Part shown: in pieces, positions 12,212 through 24,689 of the stretch
Layout of the letters: each line of letters starts with the position of its first letter
How positions within the stretch are numbered: the first letter of the stretch is position 1
DNA from: Didymodactylos carnosus
Taxonomy: Eukaryota > Rotifera > Eurotatoria > Philodinida > Philodinidae
Assembly (NCBI GenBank): GCA_905250885.1
Contig: CAJNOQ010000758.1
Span: 1-41,818, forward strand
DNA: 41,818 nucleotides
Direction: 5' to 3'
The notes under the pieces: model-generated
What the model was told of the DNA's origin: nothing
The model's database searches: none
The model's input: the letters and a program-made list of their open reading frames with translations, nothing else
Program-made: the position numbers and the translations under genes

Positions 12212-13599
12212 TAATACAATGTGAACACTTCTAAAACAGAACAAATAAAATGTAAGCATTGATTTTTGTAAGCATGACCCATGAGTGTATAATTAATTTC
12301 TAACAGCCGTCAAAATTGTTATTTATAATCTCTACTTAATCTTCAATTAGTTCTTCTTGAGGCTAAAAAGCATTTGAAATCAGACGTTGTCAGTGATTTA
12401 ACAGGTACATTTTGTTACGCCTACTTTGTATAGTCTTCCTTTTCGCAGACTAGACAAAGTATAAACGCTCTGAAAAGCCATAACAGTCAAACATGAACGT
12501 TTTAAAGGTCCGTTTCTATGAGCTTTTTTAAAATATCCATGACACATACAAATAATGACAGATTATATAGCGGAAAAAAATTACGACTCTCGCATAACAA
12601 GATAACAGTTTCCAGCATCTGACTGTTCTTCACATGAGAAGCGACGTAAAATATAAAAAAAGTTTACAACGCAAAATAAATCACATCTAATCTGTATTCA
12701 GTTAACTCTTTTTCATTCACTAATCTTTATAATTTGTTTCCATGAGTACAATTCACTATTAGAAACTCTGCTCCTACCCTCTAATTTATATTTAACGTAT
12801 AATCTACAATTGTAAAGAGCACGCATTAAATACAACTGCATAGAGTATAGATGGTCTTTGCAGTCATGTGAGCACAAATTCTCTTTATTTACTTTTAATA
12901 TAACAGTGCCCGATCAGCTGATATACGTAATGATGAAGCAGCTGGTTGATGATGTTAAATAGGTGATTTGCTTTTAATCGACCAATTAGAATAAGCTGTT
13001 TAGACTTCACCGCATAAAAACAAAGCAATAATGCATCCGTCAACTTATTTGATCCGTTGAGAATTTAAAAAACCGATTAAACTGAACTGCAACAAACTTT
13101 ATCGTTTGATCATAATCGTTCATTTCTTCTGCTTTTGTAATCAATAGATAATAGTCTTTTCTTTAGAGCTAAGGATCTGATGCTGACAAAATGGTCGGTT
13201 ATGTCGTACGATTATTAATAGTTATTTTTTCTATGTACGAAAGAAATGAAGCAAACAATATTTGCTCGATTATCAATAAGTTTTTTTTGTATCGAATTTT
13301 GTTGTGAAACAGTTTTAATAATGTTTTTCTTTCTTTTTTCGTTACCTATGGGAAAAACACGTGAAAACAGACACATAACGTTGATGATTCATTTGTTTGT
13401 ACGTCGGCGACTTGACTTGATCAAATAATAATCTTTGTATGGTTATGTCTCATTTTAGATTGATAATAATTTATAAACCTCAAAAAAACTCGTATTGCAA
13501 TTAGTAGTTCCTAATTTTATATTTTATTCTTATTTTTCATTTCTATTTACGCACATCTATACGTTTTTAAGTTCCGAAACTAACCTTAAACAACAAAAA
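12212..13599. other. shared upstream region of RNF11 and RAB5
   Basis: RNF11 (-) and RAB5 (+) are divergent across about 1.4 kb of AT-rich DNA without a recognisable gene. Their promoters should lie here. I see no motif that I would call. Confidence 0.5.
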
Positions 13600-14703
13600 A
13601 TGAGTCGAGCACAACCCAAACCAGCAAATGGTGCTGGTCCAAACCGAACATGCCAGTTTAAAATGGTGTTATTAGGTGAATCGGCTGTAGGGAAATCCAG
13701 TCTTGTGTTACGTTTTGTAAAAGGACAATTTCACGAATATCAAGAATCTACAATTGGTGCAGCGTTTTTAACTCAAACTGTTTGCGTAGATGATACTACT
13801 GTTAAGTTAGAATTATGGGATACAGCTGGACAAGAAAGGTGAATATTTTCACATTCGCAAATTTATTTTCATTCTTTTCAACAGGAGAAGTAAGAAATAA
13901 AGCAGGATAGGATCCATATTATGATTGTTACTGTATCAAAAGAGAGCACCGTTGTCATTATCTTGCACACTTAGTAACATTCAATTGTTCTATTGTCTAA
14001 GAGGCTGTAAACTTCTGATTTTCTAGCATTGTATATTTCTCTTTGAAACAAATGCTAGTTCTACGATAAAATTTAGCTAACCATCTATCATTACATAAAG
14101 TGTGCAATGACAGGAATGTCAAGTGTAAGTCATGTGTGTTTTTATCATGACATAAAAGGATAAGAAAATAGTTACTGACTGTTTTTATCTGATTGAATTT
14201 GAGATTTTTCCAGAAAAGCTGACTATCCTGCTATTTTTCAGAAATTGCAACATTATTGTTAAATATTTATGTTGTTTTCTCTTTCGCTTAGATATCATTC
14301 CCTAGCTCCCATGTATTATCGTGGTGCTCAAGCAGCAATTGTTGTGTACGATATAACAAATGGTGATACATTTAGTCGTGCCAAAGTATGGGTTAAGGAG
14401 TTACAACGTCAAGCTGCACCAAACATTGTTATTGCATTAGCTGGTAATAAAGCGGATTTAGCACAAAAACGTCAAATTGAAATTCAAGATGCTCAGACCT
14501 ATGCTGAAGAAAACGGTTTAATATTTATGGAAACATCGGCGAAAACTGCTATGAATGTTAATGATATATTTATGGCTATTGCAAAAAAATTACCGAAAAC
14601 TCCTGAACAAACACGAGGACCAATTCGAAGTGAACCAATTACTGTTACATCAGGACAAACAAATGGTGCAAACGGTGGAACATGTTGTGCCGGTTCGAAG
14701 TAA
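13600..14703 (+). CDS. RAB5: Rab5 small GTPase
   Basis: Two exons, 13600-13838 and 14292-14703, are joined within the arginine codon of WDTAGQER to give 216 residues, the usual Rab5 length. P-loop GESAVGKS is at residues 26-33, followed by the switch I segment STIGAAF, WDTAGQE, NKAD and ETSAK boxes. The C-terminal CC for double geranylgeranylation lies four residues from the end. Between the P-loop and the NKAD box it is nearly identical to animal Rab5. Rab5 controls early endosome fusion and recruits PI3-kinase and tethering effectors. The single intron (453 bp) is long for this window. AATAAA at 14875-14880 is a likely polyadenylation signal. Which Rab5 paralogue it corresponds to cannot be told. 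Confidence 0.96.
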
Positions 14704-17700
14704 AAAACATGAAAAATTATTATCGACTAATTGGTACGAACAAACATACTTGATGCCAAATCATGTTATTTACAAACGTGAGATTTTGTTGTTTGTTTTT
14801 CTTTTCTTCGTCTCTATTATCCTTTTTCAAATGTATAAAAGAATTGTGAGTGTCTATTATCTGTTGTTAATTAGAATAAAAAAAGCCAAAATTCATAGTT
14901 GAAGACGGATCACCCATGAACTTATAGTGAACTTGGTGAGAATTCAAAATTGCTTGTCATGCATCGATTTCTCACAGTTTACTATACTACTAAAATTATT
15001 GCATATGTCCTTATTTCTGTAACTAAATGTAAATAACTCAGCAATATGACTAGGTTTTCGTATTTTTTTGATTTAAAAAATGGGATATGTTTTCTCTTTT
15101 GTCATGTGGCTTGTTGTACGTGTATATCGGCTCATTTTCATTTTCTTTTTTTCTCTTTACTTCCACAGTGATACGATGATAATATGTTGTTGTTTTTTAT
15201 GGAGAAAGAGACAAAGAGTTTTCCATCAGTAAGATTTGAACACTTTAGTTTGTTTTCTTTATTTTACTCTGTCGATAAAAAAGTTTTTATACGCATGTCC
15301 GTTCTTCATTTTTCCGCGATTTTGTGTAAACTATCAAAAATCAATTTTTTTTTTTGTCGACACGTAAAAATTATTAATTTCGTTGGTTTGCTTACGATTT
15401 GATGTCATTTGTAATAGCATTTTTTCTTGTCTTAGATATTTTAATTTATTTAATCTATTTACTATACACTGAACTAAAGAAGGATAAAGAGGACCTAGAG
15501 TATCACGTGTTGTCTAAATGTTTATAGAAGACGGGTTTTTTTCTTCATTTTTTTTTTAAAATCACACACACACACACACATAGCTCTTCGCTTTCCGTTC
15601 TCTTTTTTTTTTCTTCATATAAACAGAAGTAAAACAATAGAGATGATTATTAGTTTTAATTAGCACAAAAGTCAAAGTACTTCCATGTTGAAAATGTTGA
15701 ATCTCGATGTTATGTTGTAGATGTGAATATCTCACCTAGTTGATGATAATAGTAAATTTTTATACACTCTTATTTGAAGATTTATTTAAACTTTATTACT
15801 TTTTAGCTCGTATTTTAGACGAAAATTTAGTCTACTACAACCGGCAATACAAACAATGTCAAATGTCAATGTGTCACTCATAGAAAAGATGTTATTGATC
15901 ATAATATTTTGAAGCAAAAAATAGAAATAAAATTTTCTTTGTTACTATGACCGTGTTTAAATAGAATCTATTTGATAGGCGTTTATCTAAGTTTTTTGTC
16001 ATTAAGTCGGTGTACTCTCGTTTTTTCTGTTGGTCTGATTTAACAGTACAATTCGTGTTGTACGTCCATGATTTATATTCACTCTTTATATACATTAGCA
16101 CTTGCATAGAAATTCAATCAAGTTTTGTCGTTTATAGACAAGTTTGAAGAAGAGCATGATTTATATATACTAGCGTACAAAAGTTTACTAGTTTTTATGA
16201 GAAATCAATAAATTAGTTCAATAAATCTATGATCGTGTGCGAAAAAGATGAATCTAACAAATCAACTTCAGCGATTATACATTTAGTTAACAACTACAGT
16301 AATTTTACAAATTAGAAATATTAGAAATGTCGATGAAACAATTTCTTAAGTACAAATACCAGACGCAAGCTGAATCAAAATTAATAATGTTATTTACGAG
16401 CTCATGACATATGGTAAAGCCATCTGAGAACAGAGATAACGAAAGAAAACACATAATTTCAATTATAACCTATTCGAATATCACCTTAATGTTTACTATA
16501 TTAACATTTATTATAAGTGAATCAAATGCAAAAAAATATATACTCATTCTTAAACGAACAAAAACTAATAAGAACGAGAAAGAACAAACAATGAGGACAA
16601 AGAATATTGTTTGAAATTCCATAACAAATCGAACAAAGTTTTCAATTTCACAGACTTCTTTCCGGTTAAGTCATCAATTTCTACATAAAAAGAATTATAT
16701 GGTTGGAAATTTTCAACTTTATTTCACACAAAATACTCGCCGGTTGTTTAAATTTTTTTGTAAATAAATCATAACGACGTGGCCAGCTAACGGTCCTCCC
16801 CCCCGTCAAATTAGAAAGTTCAAAAAAGTTGTCTACCTAATTAAATCCAGAGGCACATTACAGGATGCAGTTTTTCACGCTGATCACGAAAATCAACTTT
16901 AAAATTTATAAAAATTAAAATTTAAGAAGTAATAATTTAAATTTTTTAGAATTTTGTCATTTAAATTTCCTCACCTGAACATTTTCTTGAAAAAAAATTA
17001 GAGCTATGCTAATCGATAAAGAATTCAATTCTCTACAAAATGGCATACGTTTTTCGAAGTTGCGATGCTTAGAACAGGTTTTAAAGTCATTTAGAGCCTT
17101 TGAGTTTAACCGTCTGCAATGAAACCATACAAAAAAGGGATGAAATTCTATCACGAAGGGTATTTTGGCATTTTTATTTGATTCCGTAATCTGTTGTGCT
17201 GCACAATCTGAAGAAAATTGCAAAAGTTTCTAAATGTTCAAAAATAAATTTCATTTTTTGAAATTCCGCTACGTCTTCTATTTTTCCATTAACTTTTGTA
17301 TGACTCAACTAATTCCAATGAATTATTTTTTGGTAGTAGAACTCATGGTTTTCTACATATGATAAAAATTTTGGAAGGTTTGCTGTCACCGTTCGCGCGT
17401 TATGAATCACAGAATGCAAAAAAATGAAATTCCGTCACGCTTGGAATTATCCATTTCGTCTCTTCCAAATGTTTTTTCGAAAAATTCTCATATTATTTAA
17501 AAATGTTGAATATTTGTAGTATCGCAATAGTGTCCAAAATCTTTCTCAACTCAATACAAAACATAAGATAAATTTGCTATAGTGCCTTATTTGTCAATGT
17601 ATTTAAAAAATGAAGCGAAACCAAAATCATTTGTAGCTGATATTGAAAGTGTAGATTTTTGACGGTGTTTTCGATAGCATTTTACATTGAAAAAAATTTG

Positions 17701-18098
17701 AACTACAAAAAAATATCAAAAAAGTTCGATCTTTCTCATCGTTTATTGATAAACTTTCTCTAGTAATCTTGGTGAAATTTCTCATTTCATGGAAAAACAA
17801 GATCTTCTTGCTAAGTAACGTTAACAAAAAGCAATAAATTTTTCTGACAAGAACATTAAAACGTAAGCCATATCGGATCTTTTTATGTAGTATACAGAAA
17901 ATGTACAAAACTACTTAATTTGAAGTAAACCTAATGAAAATGTGCATATGATCTAATTTATCATAAATTAAGTTAAGACATATGATTGCTACAATTAGAA
18001 AGCTTGATCCTTCAATATTGTTTATGTCATTCGCGCTAAATGTTATAAATAGATGAATCAACTGTCTAAACGTATCGAGTCTTAGACTCATTATCAAA
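14704..18098. other. 3.4 kb without a recognised gene
   Basis: Contains the RAB5 3' UTR and AT-rich DNA. Short minus-strand frames at 15892-16107, 16957-17223 and 17627-17908 lack motifs. 16750-17470 is less AT-rich in parts and ends with a copy of a short motif shared with 1625-1637, suggesting repeat debris. Confidence 0.45.
15563..15580. repeat. (CA)9 microsatellite
   Basis: Nine uninterrupted CA units, flanked by T-rich runs. Confidence 0.9.
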
Positions 18099-20104
18099 AT
18101 GAGCAATCATAATATGATCGAAGCATTTCGTTTTAAAGATTTATCGGAAAATATTTCGGCTATTATTGATGATTATGATAAAACAATTTATGAAGAACAA
18201 CAAAAAGAAGATATTGGCAATGTTCCATCGCCTATTCTAAAGAAAAAAATGAAAAAATTAAAGTTCGTTTTATATAGATGTTAATAATAGACTTCTTAAT
18301 AAGAAAGAGTACTGTTCGATATTTTCTAGTGAACAATTGACATTTCTTCGAGCTGAAAATCGTCTATTATACAATTATTTAAAATGGTGGTGCAAGCAAA
18401 AAATTGTTCAAAATCAATTGTCTGATTTATTTGATCAATCAGTACCACCAACATCTGGTACAAAGATCTTTAGGTTGAATTTAAAAAAATAGAGATAAAA
18501 ACAACTTTTATTTTTTTAGATACTCAAAAATATATTCCTCATCAAATTCTTAAACGTAGTAGTAGACAACCATTGACAAATGAAAAGAAACGTGAAATAG
18601 CCGAAGTGAGTTTCAAAGTTTTATTGGCTTATAGTCAAAAATATAGTATTAACTCAACTAGATATATTGAAGAATGTCAGGTAAACTATTTGCATTATAT
18701 ACAAGAATTTTTGAAAATTAATTATTTAAAAATATTATTTGTAGGATTTATTAGAAACAAATGAAGAGAATATAATTTATTTAGAAATTGAACAATTAGC
18801 ATTGGAAAAATTTATTCAAAAACTTCATCATGATGCAAAAACTTTACAAAAGAAAATAGCTGCTGAAGAATTAATTGAATATTTCAAAGATCGAATACGA
18901 TATCATGTTAGTTTCATTAACATTTTTATTCTGTAGCATATAATTTAGTCTTTCTTTACTATTTTTTTAGTGAACAAATTGTTTATCATTATTTTTAGGA
19001 AGCCATGAAAGAACGAGTAAGTTTTATTTATATTAGTACAACAATAATTCATCCATAATTTGCACTCTTCTACTTTTTTAGAAAAGTCAAAAAAGTGTTC
19101 GTCTTCGTTTTAATATTGATGGTATTGAAAAATCAATCAAAAAAGTATTATCATCTTTTAGGATATTGTTTTTTTATTATTTTTTTTTTTGAAGAATAAA
19201 AAATTCGTTTATCCGCCTTTTTTGAGGTTCATCAACTTGTAGATACGGTAACGGAAGTTGATTTTGATCAATTACATATAGAAATCCAAAAACAATTACG
19301 TGAATTAAATGCAAAAAATAAAACATTAATATTTTGTAAACGTCAACAATCGGATGCAAACATGAATTTAAATGCAAAAAAAAGTATATATTATCTTCAT
19401 CTTATATTTATTTTTTTTATGATTATAATTGTTTGATTTTTAAAGAAGAAAGTTCACTTGTTCTTGATCTATGCATACGTAATGATATATTTTAGCCTCA
19501 TTTATTCACAGAATTAAAAGCTTTGACAAAAATTCGAGATGAAATAGCTATTAGAAATCAACAACTTACACATTACAATGAACTTAAAAAGAAAATGGAA
19601 GATGTATATCAGTTATATTCAATTTTTTATGATCATATATTCATTTTAATGTCATACTTTTAGGAAATTCTGGATTATGAAAAAATAAATGAACCATTAC
19701 GTGAAATGACTGTTAGTTATCGTGTGCCAAGTATAAATGATTATGTTAATTTGAAATATAAACAATTGAATTTACATCGGCAATTTGCAGTTTGGAAAAG
19801 AAAAGTTCAAATTGCTGAGGTGACAAAAACAAAAAAAAAAAATTTAAAAAATGAAACATTTTCTTCTCTACTTATTCTATCTTTATGCGTCTTTTAATTC
19901 CAGCGTGAATTACGTTTACGTCGTACAGAAGCTAATCGATATCCCGAAAGAATTATACATCCGTGGAAATCATTAAAAAATCCCGATATGCGTTTATTAA
20001 AAATTTATGAAAAACTAGATGAACAACGAACACCACTATCATCACCACAAAAAATGATGGTGCTTAATCTTAAAGATACACCAATAAAAAGTATTGCAAT
20101 ATAA
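18099..20104 (+). CDS. CCDC113: coiled-coil protein CCDC113/CFAP263
   Basis: Ten exons: 18099-18262, 18330-18457, 18520-18680, 18745-18906, 18999-19016, 19082-19144, 19227-19383, 19512-19603, 19664-19819 and 19904-20104. All are in phase and give 433 residues. The protein is almost entirely coiled coil. The segment from MKERKSQ to TEVDFDQL has the same spacing as human CCDC113 (MKEKLRL to HDVDFQQL). The ending VPSINDYVNLK ... VWKRKVQIAE matches the family's APQV-x-Y-V ... W-E-R-K-V-E-I-A-E signature. CCDC113 forms a complex with CCDC96 at the base of radial spoke 3 in motile cilia and is linked to centriolar satellites. CCDC96 is the nearest alternative, but it lacks this C-terminal signature. 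Exon 1's donor GTTCGT is weak and is chosen by frame. Exon 5 is only 18 nt. Confidence 0.82.
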
Positions 20105-20494
20105 ACACTTTGTTTCTTCACAATTTTTTAATGTTTCAGTTTGAAAAGATACATTCGCTTCCAAGTCTAATTTCAAAACTCTAATACAGTGATGGAAACG
20201 TAAATTCTCATGGGATTGTGTAAAAACACACTTGTTTTATTCGACATAGTTTTCAAAAACCTAGTGAAAACTTACGTTAGACGAAGTAACTCTCTCTTAT
20301 AAGTTATTTTTGTTAAAAATTGAAAAATTCATAACTCATAGAAATCTGTTCTCAATGTGGATATGACACGTGTAGACATGAAACAGATTGTTGACCGAGG
20401 AATTTATTGCGAACTAGAATATGGCTAGTATAAAAATGAGTATCTGCGAGTATAGTTTCTAATCGAATGTTATATCACTTATACTACAATAGCA

Positions 20495-20668
20495 CAGGGC
20501 CGCAAATAGGAGCCGAACATTAGGGGGGTTGTAAACCAACATTTCTCTGAGGTAGTGTGAAATTGATAAAAAAACCTTGTGCGAGGAGTAATAGATAAAA
20601 TAACAACAGCTTTTTCAATTATTCGGGGATGCGCATCCTCCCACATCCTCCCGTTATTTGCGTCTCTG
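20495..20668. mobile_element. hAT-type MITE, 174 bp
   Basis: The left end is CAGGGCCGCAAATAGGAG. The right end read inward is CAGAGACGCAAATAACGGGAG, so the ends share CAG, CGCAAATA and GGAG. The flanks are caatagca (20487-20494) and taatagca (20669-20676), an 8 bp duplication with one change. The interior has a polar G-run and no transposase. A 70-codon minus-strand frame here is the element itself. Confidence 0.78.
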
Positions 20669-21034
20669 TAATAGCAAGAGTACTTTTGCAAGAACTTGAG
20701 GATAATAAGATCACTAATTGGTTGTAAGAAACGAATTTTTAGTCGTGAAACGTTTATACCAAGTGTACGGTTTGCATTTATAGGAATTTCAGATCTTCAA
20801 ACTCAGCTAACATATTCCTAAACCTTCTCGTTCTTCGAATTAAGGAAAAATACGAGGAATCACAAGTCAAACACAACGCTGCAGTTCACTTAAACGGAAA
20901 TATTTTTTCAGGATAAATCATAGAACAATAGCTTAAGGTGACTAACGTAATCATTTCATCGCAACTTGTATCATATTTCCAATTGTTGTGTCATCACGAT
21001 AGTCTTCATCACTGTGGGAGAATTCAATAATAAC

Positions 21035-21980
21035 TATTTATGAAAAGATCATAGATCAGGTGTAGCTAATTATCGACATATTTTTCTTCGTCCTGATATA
21101 AGTATTACAACGCATCATTTTCGACAGAATTGTCTCATATTTAAATAAACATAATTTTTTCTTCTACAAATTTTACGTACAAAATCGTCAACAATCTATG
21201 TATTGGTATACATGATGGATAGACAAATTAAGACGGGTGATATATTAGTAAACTATAAACCTCTCACTGACAAATCACAAAATACGAATGAGATGGGTCT
21301 AAATCATATGTAAATAAACGAACACAACAAATAAAAATAAATAATATATTTTTTGATTTTGTTTCTGTCATATCGGGAGTGCCACAGAGTCCAATATTAG
21401 GATCACCACATCTTATTATATTTATAAATGATATGATAGAATAATTTGAATCAACAATAATGTCTACATTCACTGATGATTTTTTTGTGCCGCACCTATA
21501 TAATAGGTAATGACGATAATTTAGACTATGTCAGAAAAGGAGTAGATAAATAAAGTTATGCTGTTAGATGAATCTAGTTGAGTTAAACATCAAAAAGTGT
21601 TATTGACTGCGTTTTCATTAGTCATCAGTATTTCTTTCACCATTTATGATAAAATTAGGTAATAAACAATCGCTTAGAATATCTCACATAACTTTTAGGT
21701 CTCTATTTTTCTACAATATGGAATAGATATATTACATAGAGTAAACAACATTAAGGTATACAAAAATGATTGCTACTATTCACAGAATAACTCGTGAAGA
21801 TCTCTTCCAGATTACAAAACATATGTACACAACGTGGGTGTAACCGATACCTGAGTACGGATGCATAGTATTCGATAGTTATATCATCGTCGAAAGATAG
21901 CCCGTATCAATTGTTTATGGAAATTTGTCACAGGAAGATCAGCTCTATTTAGATTCATTTATTGAAATTGAAAAGAGATA
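21035..21980 (+). mobile_element. decayed LINE reverse transcriptase
   Basis: The plus strand, in shifting frames with many stops, keeps the order of a LINE RT domain. It has IYEKIIDQ at about 21035, then SYVNKRTQQIKI, then SGVPQSPILGSP followed by LIIFINDMIE (family form SGVPQG-SILGP-LLF-x-IYINDL), then FTDDFF for the FADD catalytic box. About 350 bp further on is a PEYGCIVFDS segment matching the RP-x-LEYG-x-VW thumb motif. The GVPQ box and the aspartate pair are recognisable, but the frame is broken throughout, so the copy is dead. The clade (Jockey/CR1/L2-like) is not resolvable. Confidence 0.8.
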
Positions 21981-22357
21981 GGCGTACATTAAGAAGTAAT
22001 GTATACATGTTTTCAGTGTCTAACTGTAACAAAAATGTAGTCAGTGGAACTTTTTAAATAAGAACAGTTATGGAGTGGATCAGTAAATCCGACAGTAAAA
22101 AGTTTCGCATATCAAACAGCATTTTTCAATCTCATTATGTAAATATCGCTCATACGTAAATATATTCTATATTTTTCGTGTTTCTTTTCTTGTTTTGTTT
22201 TGTTTTTTGCAATTTTGCCATCGATTTCTTTTTGTTCTTTTTTTGAAACTTGAATCGTTTAAAAATGTTTAACAGAAACATGGATTATACGTCTGCAGTT
22301 GGCCAATCGAATGTCACCAGCTTTATATAATGGATTGATTGAAGTCTATTTTCAACA

Positions 22358-22883
22358 TATACGAAAAGATTTTAGACTTCAGTGATTTATTTAACAACAC
22401 ACTAACAGGAAAAGCTTTTAAAAATATCCGATCAGCAATTCTATGAAAAAAAGCTTTAGCACAGTTAATGTTACATAGACCTTTACAGACTTAGGCTTGA
22501 AACGGACAAATGATACCACAAAAGTTTTGGGATCTTTGGATGTTAGTAATATCATTTACATTGCTCAGATTCGACGATTTAAACATTGAATTGCCAAATT
22601 ATAAACAGTTATTTTCGAATGATATAGATATTCGATTTATAATGATGTTAATGATTCACTCTGTACTAATGTTTAATTTCAATGTTTTAATACGACAACG
22701 CTTTTCCAGCTCCATCACTACTCGACACATAATCGTTGTAAATACTGAAAAATTGTGCAGGTTTTGTAATTAATGTAGGTAATAGATGATGATCTTTTAC
22801 TAAAAAATAGTATATCAGCATTAGCTTGCGTGAATTCTATGTCATCCACCACTTCAAAATGATATAGATGTATATTCCTGATA
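22358..22883. repeat. 526 bp direct repeat, copy A
   Basis: Ungapped match to 32520-33045 with only three differences that I could find. It begins tatacgaaaagattttag and ends atattcctgata. The outside flanks differ immediately at both ends, and there are no terminal inverted repeats or target duplications. It contains an 87-codon open frame (22510-22773) identical in both copies but resembling nothing I know. The opposite strand also has an open stretch. It may be part of a transposon. Confidence 0.92.
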
Positions 22884-23432
22884 AACAATATCATCGTATA
22901 TGGAATTTTAAAGATAATTTATGCATATGCTCGCCTTGAAGCTTGACCATTACAATGAAAGTAATGAAAATGGACAGTATTATGAATTTTTATCTGTAGG
23001 AGATAAAACATCTATACCAGTAGTATATCATGATTAATAGTCATCTACAGCAAAATACTTTTTAAACATTGAACGTTCCAATTGGATGCCAGTATAATAT
23101 TGGTCAGAATAACTGAAATATGTTATAGAACGTGGAACAGTTATCACTTGGACCAAGACATCTACAAGAGAACGATGGAATTAATAAAGCATAGCTGACT
23201 GGTTACTCAATACGCCATAAACCATGGGGCCATACCACAAAAAAACTTAAGTTTAGGCTTAGTTAAGTCGATGCCTTAACTTTCTTCATGATACGACCTC
23301 CATGGTCTTTTCTTTTTTCATAGTCAGAATAGATGTGTTCATAAACACAAATATTGGTATCACAACACAAATCTCAAGTCAATTAAAAGATAAAGAAACA
23401 TTACATACTTTTTATTAACAACATGAGGACAT
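22884..23432. other. broken coding debris and POP4 3' flank
   Basis: Between about 22925 and 23180 one plus-strand frame reads like damaged coding sequence (for example NESNENGQYYEFLSVGDKTS, then two stops, then further open segments ending near VITWTKTSTRERWN). I cannot name the parent protein. It lies just after repeat copy A and is absent after copy B. TTTATT at 23411-23416 would be the POP4 polyadenylation signal on the minus strand. Confidence 0.45.
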
Positions 23433-24336
23433 TTAACAAAATTCTCTCATATAATCAATAGCCATTGAACGTTTATTTCCTCGTTGTTCTGGACGAACAG
23501 ATATCGCTACACCAGATAAATAAATTGTTTTCTCTCCAATTTCAAGACGAAATAAACATTGTCGTTTAATTAATGAACATAATTGATTTTTATCTTTTTC
23601 AACAATAGTCAACATATTTTTTGTTTCTTGTATAACAATACCTTTTTTTCCAACAAGTGTAGGGTTTTTCGAACGATAAACGCTAATTAAGGCACCATGA
23701 TAATCAGCTTGTGACAGACGTTGTAATATAAGATCATCATTATTTAGAAAACCATCTAATAATTTCATAATATATTGTAACCATAATTCGTGCATAAATA
23801 TGTAATCAATATAGTTTTCAGAACGTTTTGTTTTTGATTTTATAGGCGAAGATTCAGCTGACGTTTGAACAGTAGAAACTAAAACGACAAATAGACATGT
23901 GCACAGATACTGTGTACTTTATGAATGGAGTAAACAATCAACTCTTTAGCATAAGAAACCTGAGAGTTTTACCCTCATCGTTAGTGGTTGTTGTTCGTCG
24001 TACTTGTTTTGTTTCATATCGTAATTGTCTGATGTGTTTTGTTAATTGTTTATTTTTTTTTCGAGACATTTTTTTTCGTCGTTTTGCATTTAAATTTTTT
24101 GAATTCGATCCAATAATTTGCTGTTGATATTTTAATGTTTCAATAAGACTTTGTTGTCGATCAGTCGTATTGCTAGGCACAATGGAGGATACGAGAGTTG
24201 CAATAAAATCATTACGATTATTTGGTAAATGACTAGGAGGTATTAAATTTAGTTTTGATGAAAATGAATGAATTATTTGCGGTGTCGAGGAGTAAATAGC
24301 CGCATTCAATTGTGGATCACTCAAAAGAGGATTCAT
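23433..24336 (-). CDS. POP4: ribonuclease P/MRP subunit p29 (POP4)
   Basis: Two minus-strand exons, 24336-23973 and 23878-23433, are separated by a 94 bp GT-AG intron that keeps the frame (269 residues, versus 220 in human). The C-terminal part is the POP4/Rpp29 Sm-like barrel: MHELWLQYI, LSQADYHGALISV, YRSKNPTLVGKKGIVIQETKNM, then LSGVAISVRPEQRG. These correspond to HELWKQYI, ADLHGAIISV, KSKCPSYVGITGILLQETKH and LRSSERSAK in the human protein. A basic helix KRRKKMSRKKNKQLTKHIRQ precedes it, as in the family. The protein binds the RNase P and RNase MRP RNAs in the nucleolus and supports tRNA 5' maturation. The N-terminal 90 residues are Ser/Pro/Thr-rich and lineage-specific. Confidence 0.93.
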
Positions 24337-24689
24337 CGTTTTTCTAAAATATAAAACGATTGTAATGAACTTATAAAACCGCTACATACAACTAATACAG
24401 TACATCTTGATACTCTCTATTTACTTTCAATATCAGATTCGAGGGGCTCAATGGATGATCTCTGGTATCCGATGTAAACTTTAAGTAATACAGGATGCTA
24501 AAAAACTATATACTCTACAAATCTAAGAGTTTTCTCGAGAAACTAATAGCAGATGTATTCGCAAAATAAAATTAAATAAAAATATAACAAATTACATTCA
24601 GTAAAATTCACAGAAAAAAGAAAAGGAAACCGAATAAAATCTATACAACGCAAATAGAATTTATCAAAAATATTATCCCATATATTTTA

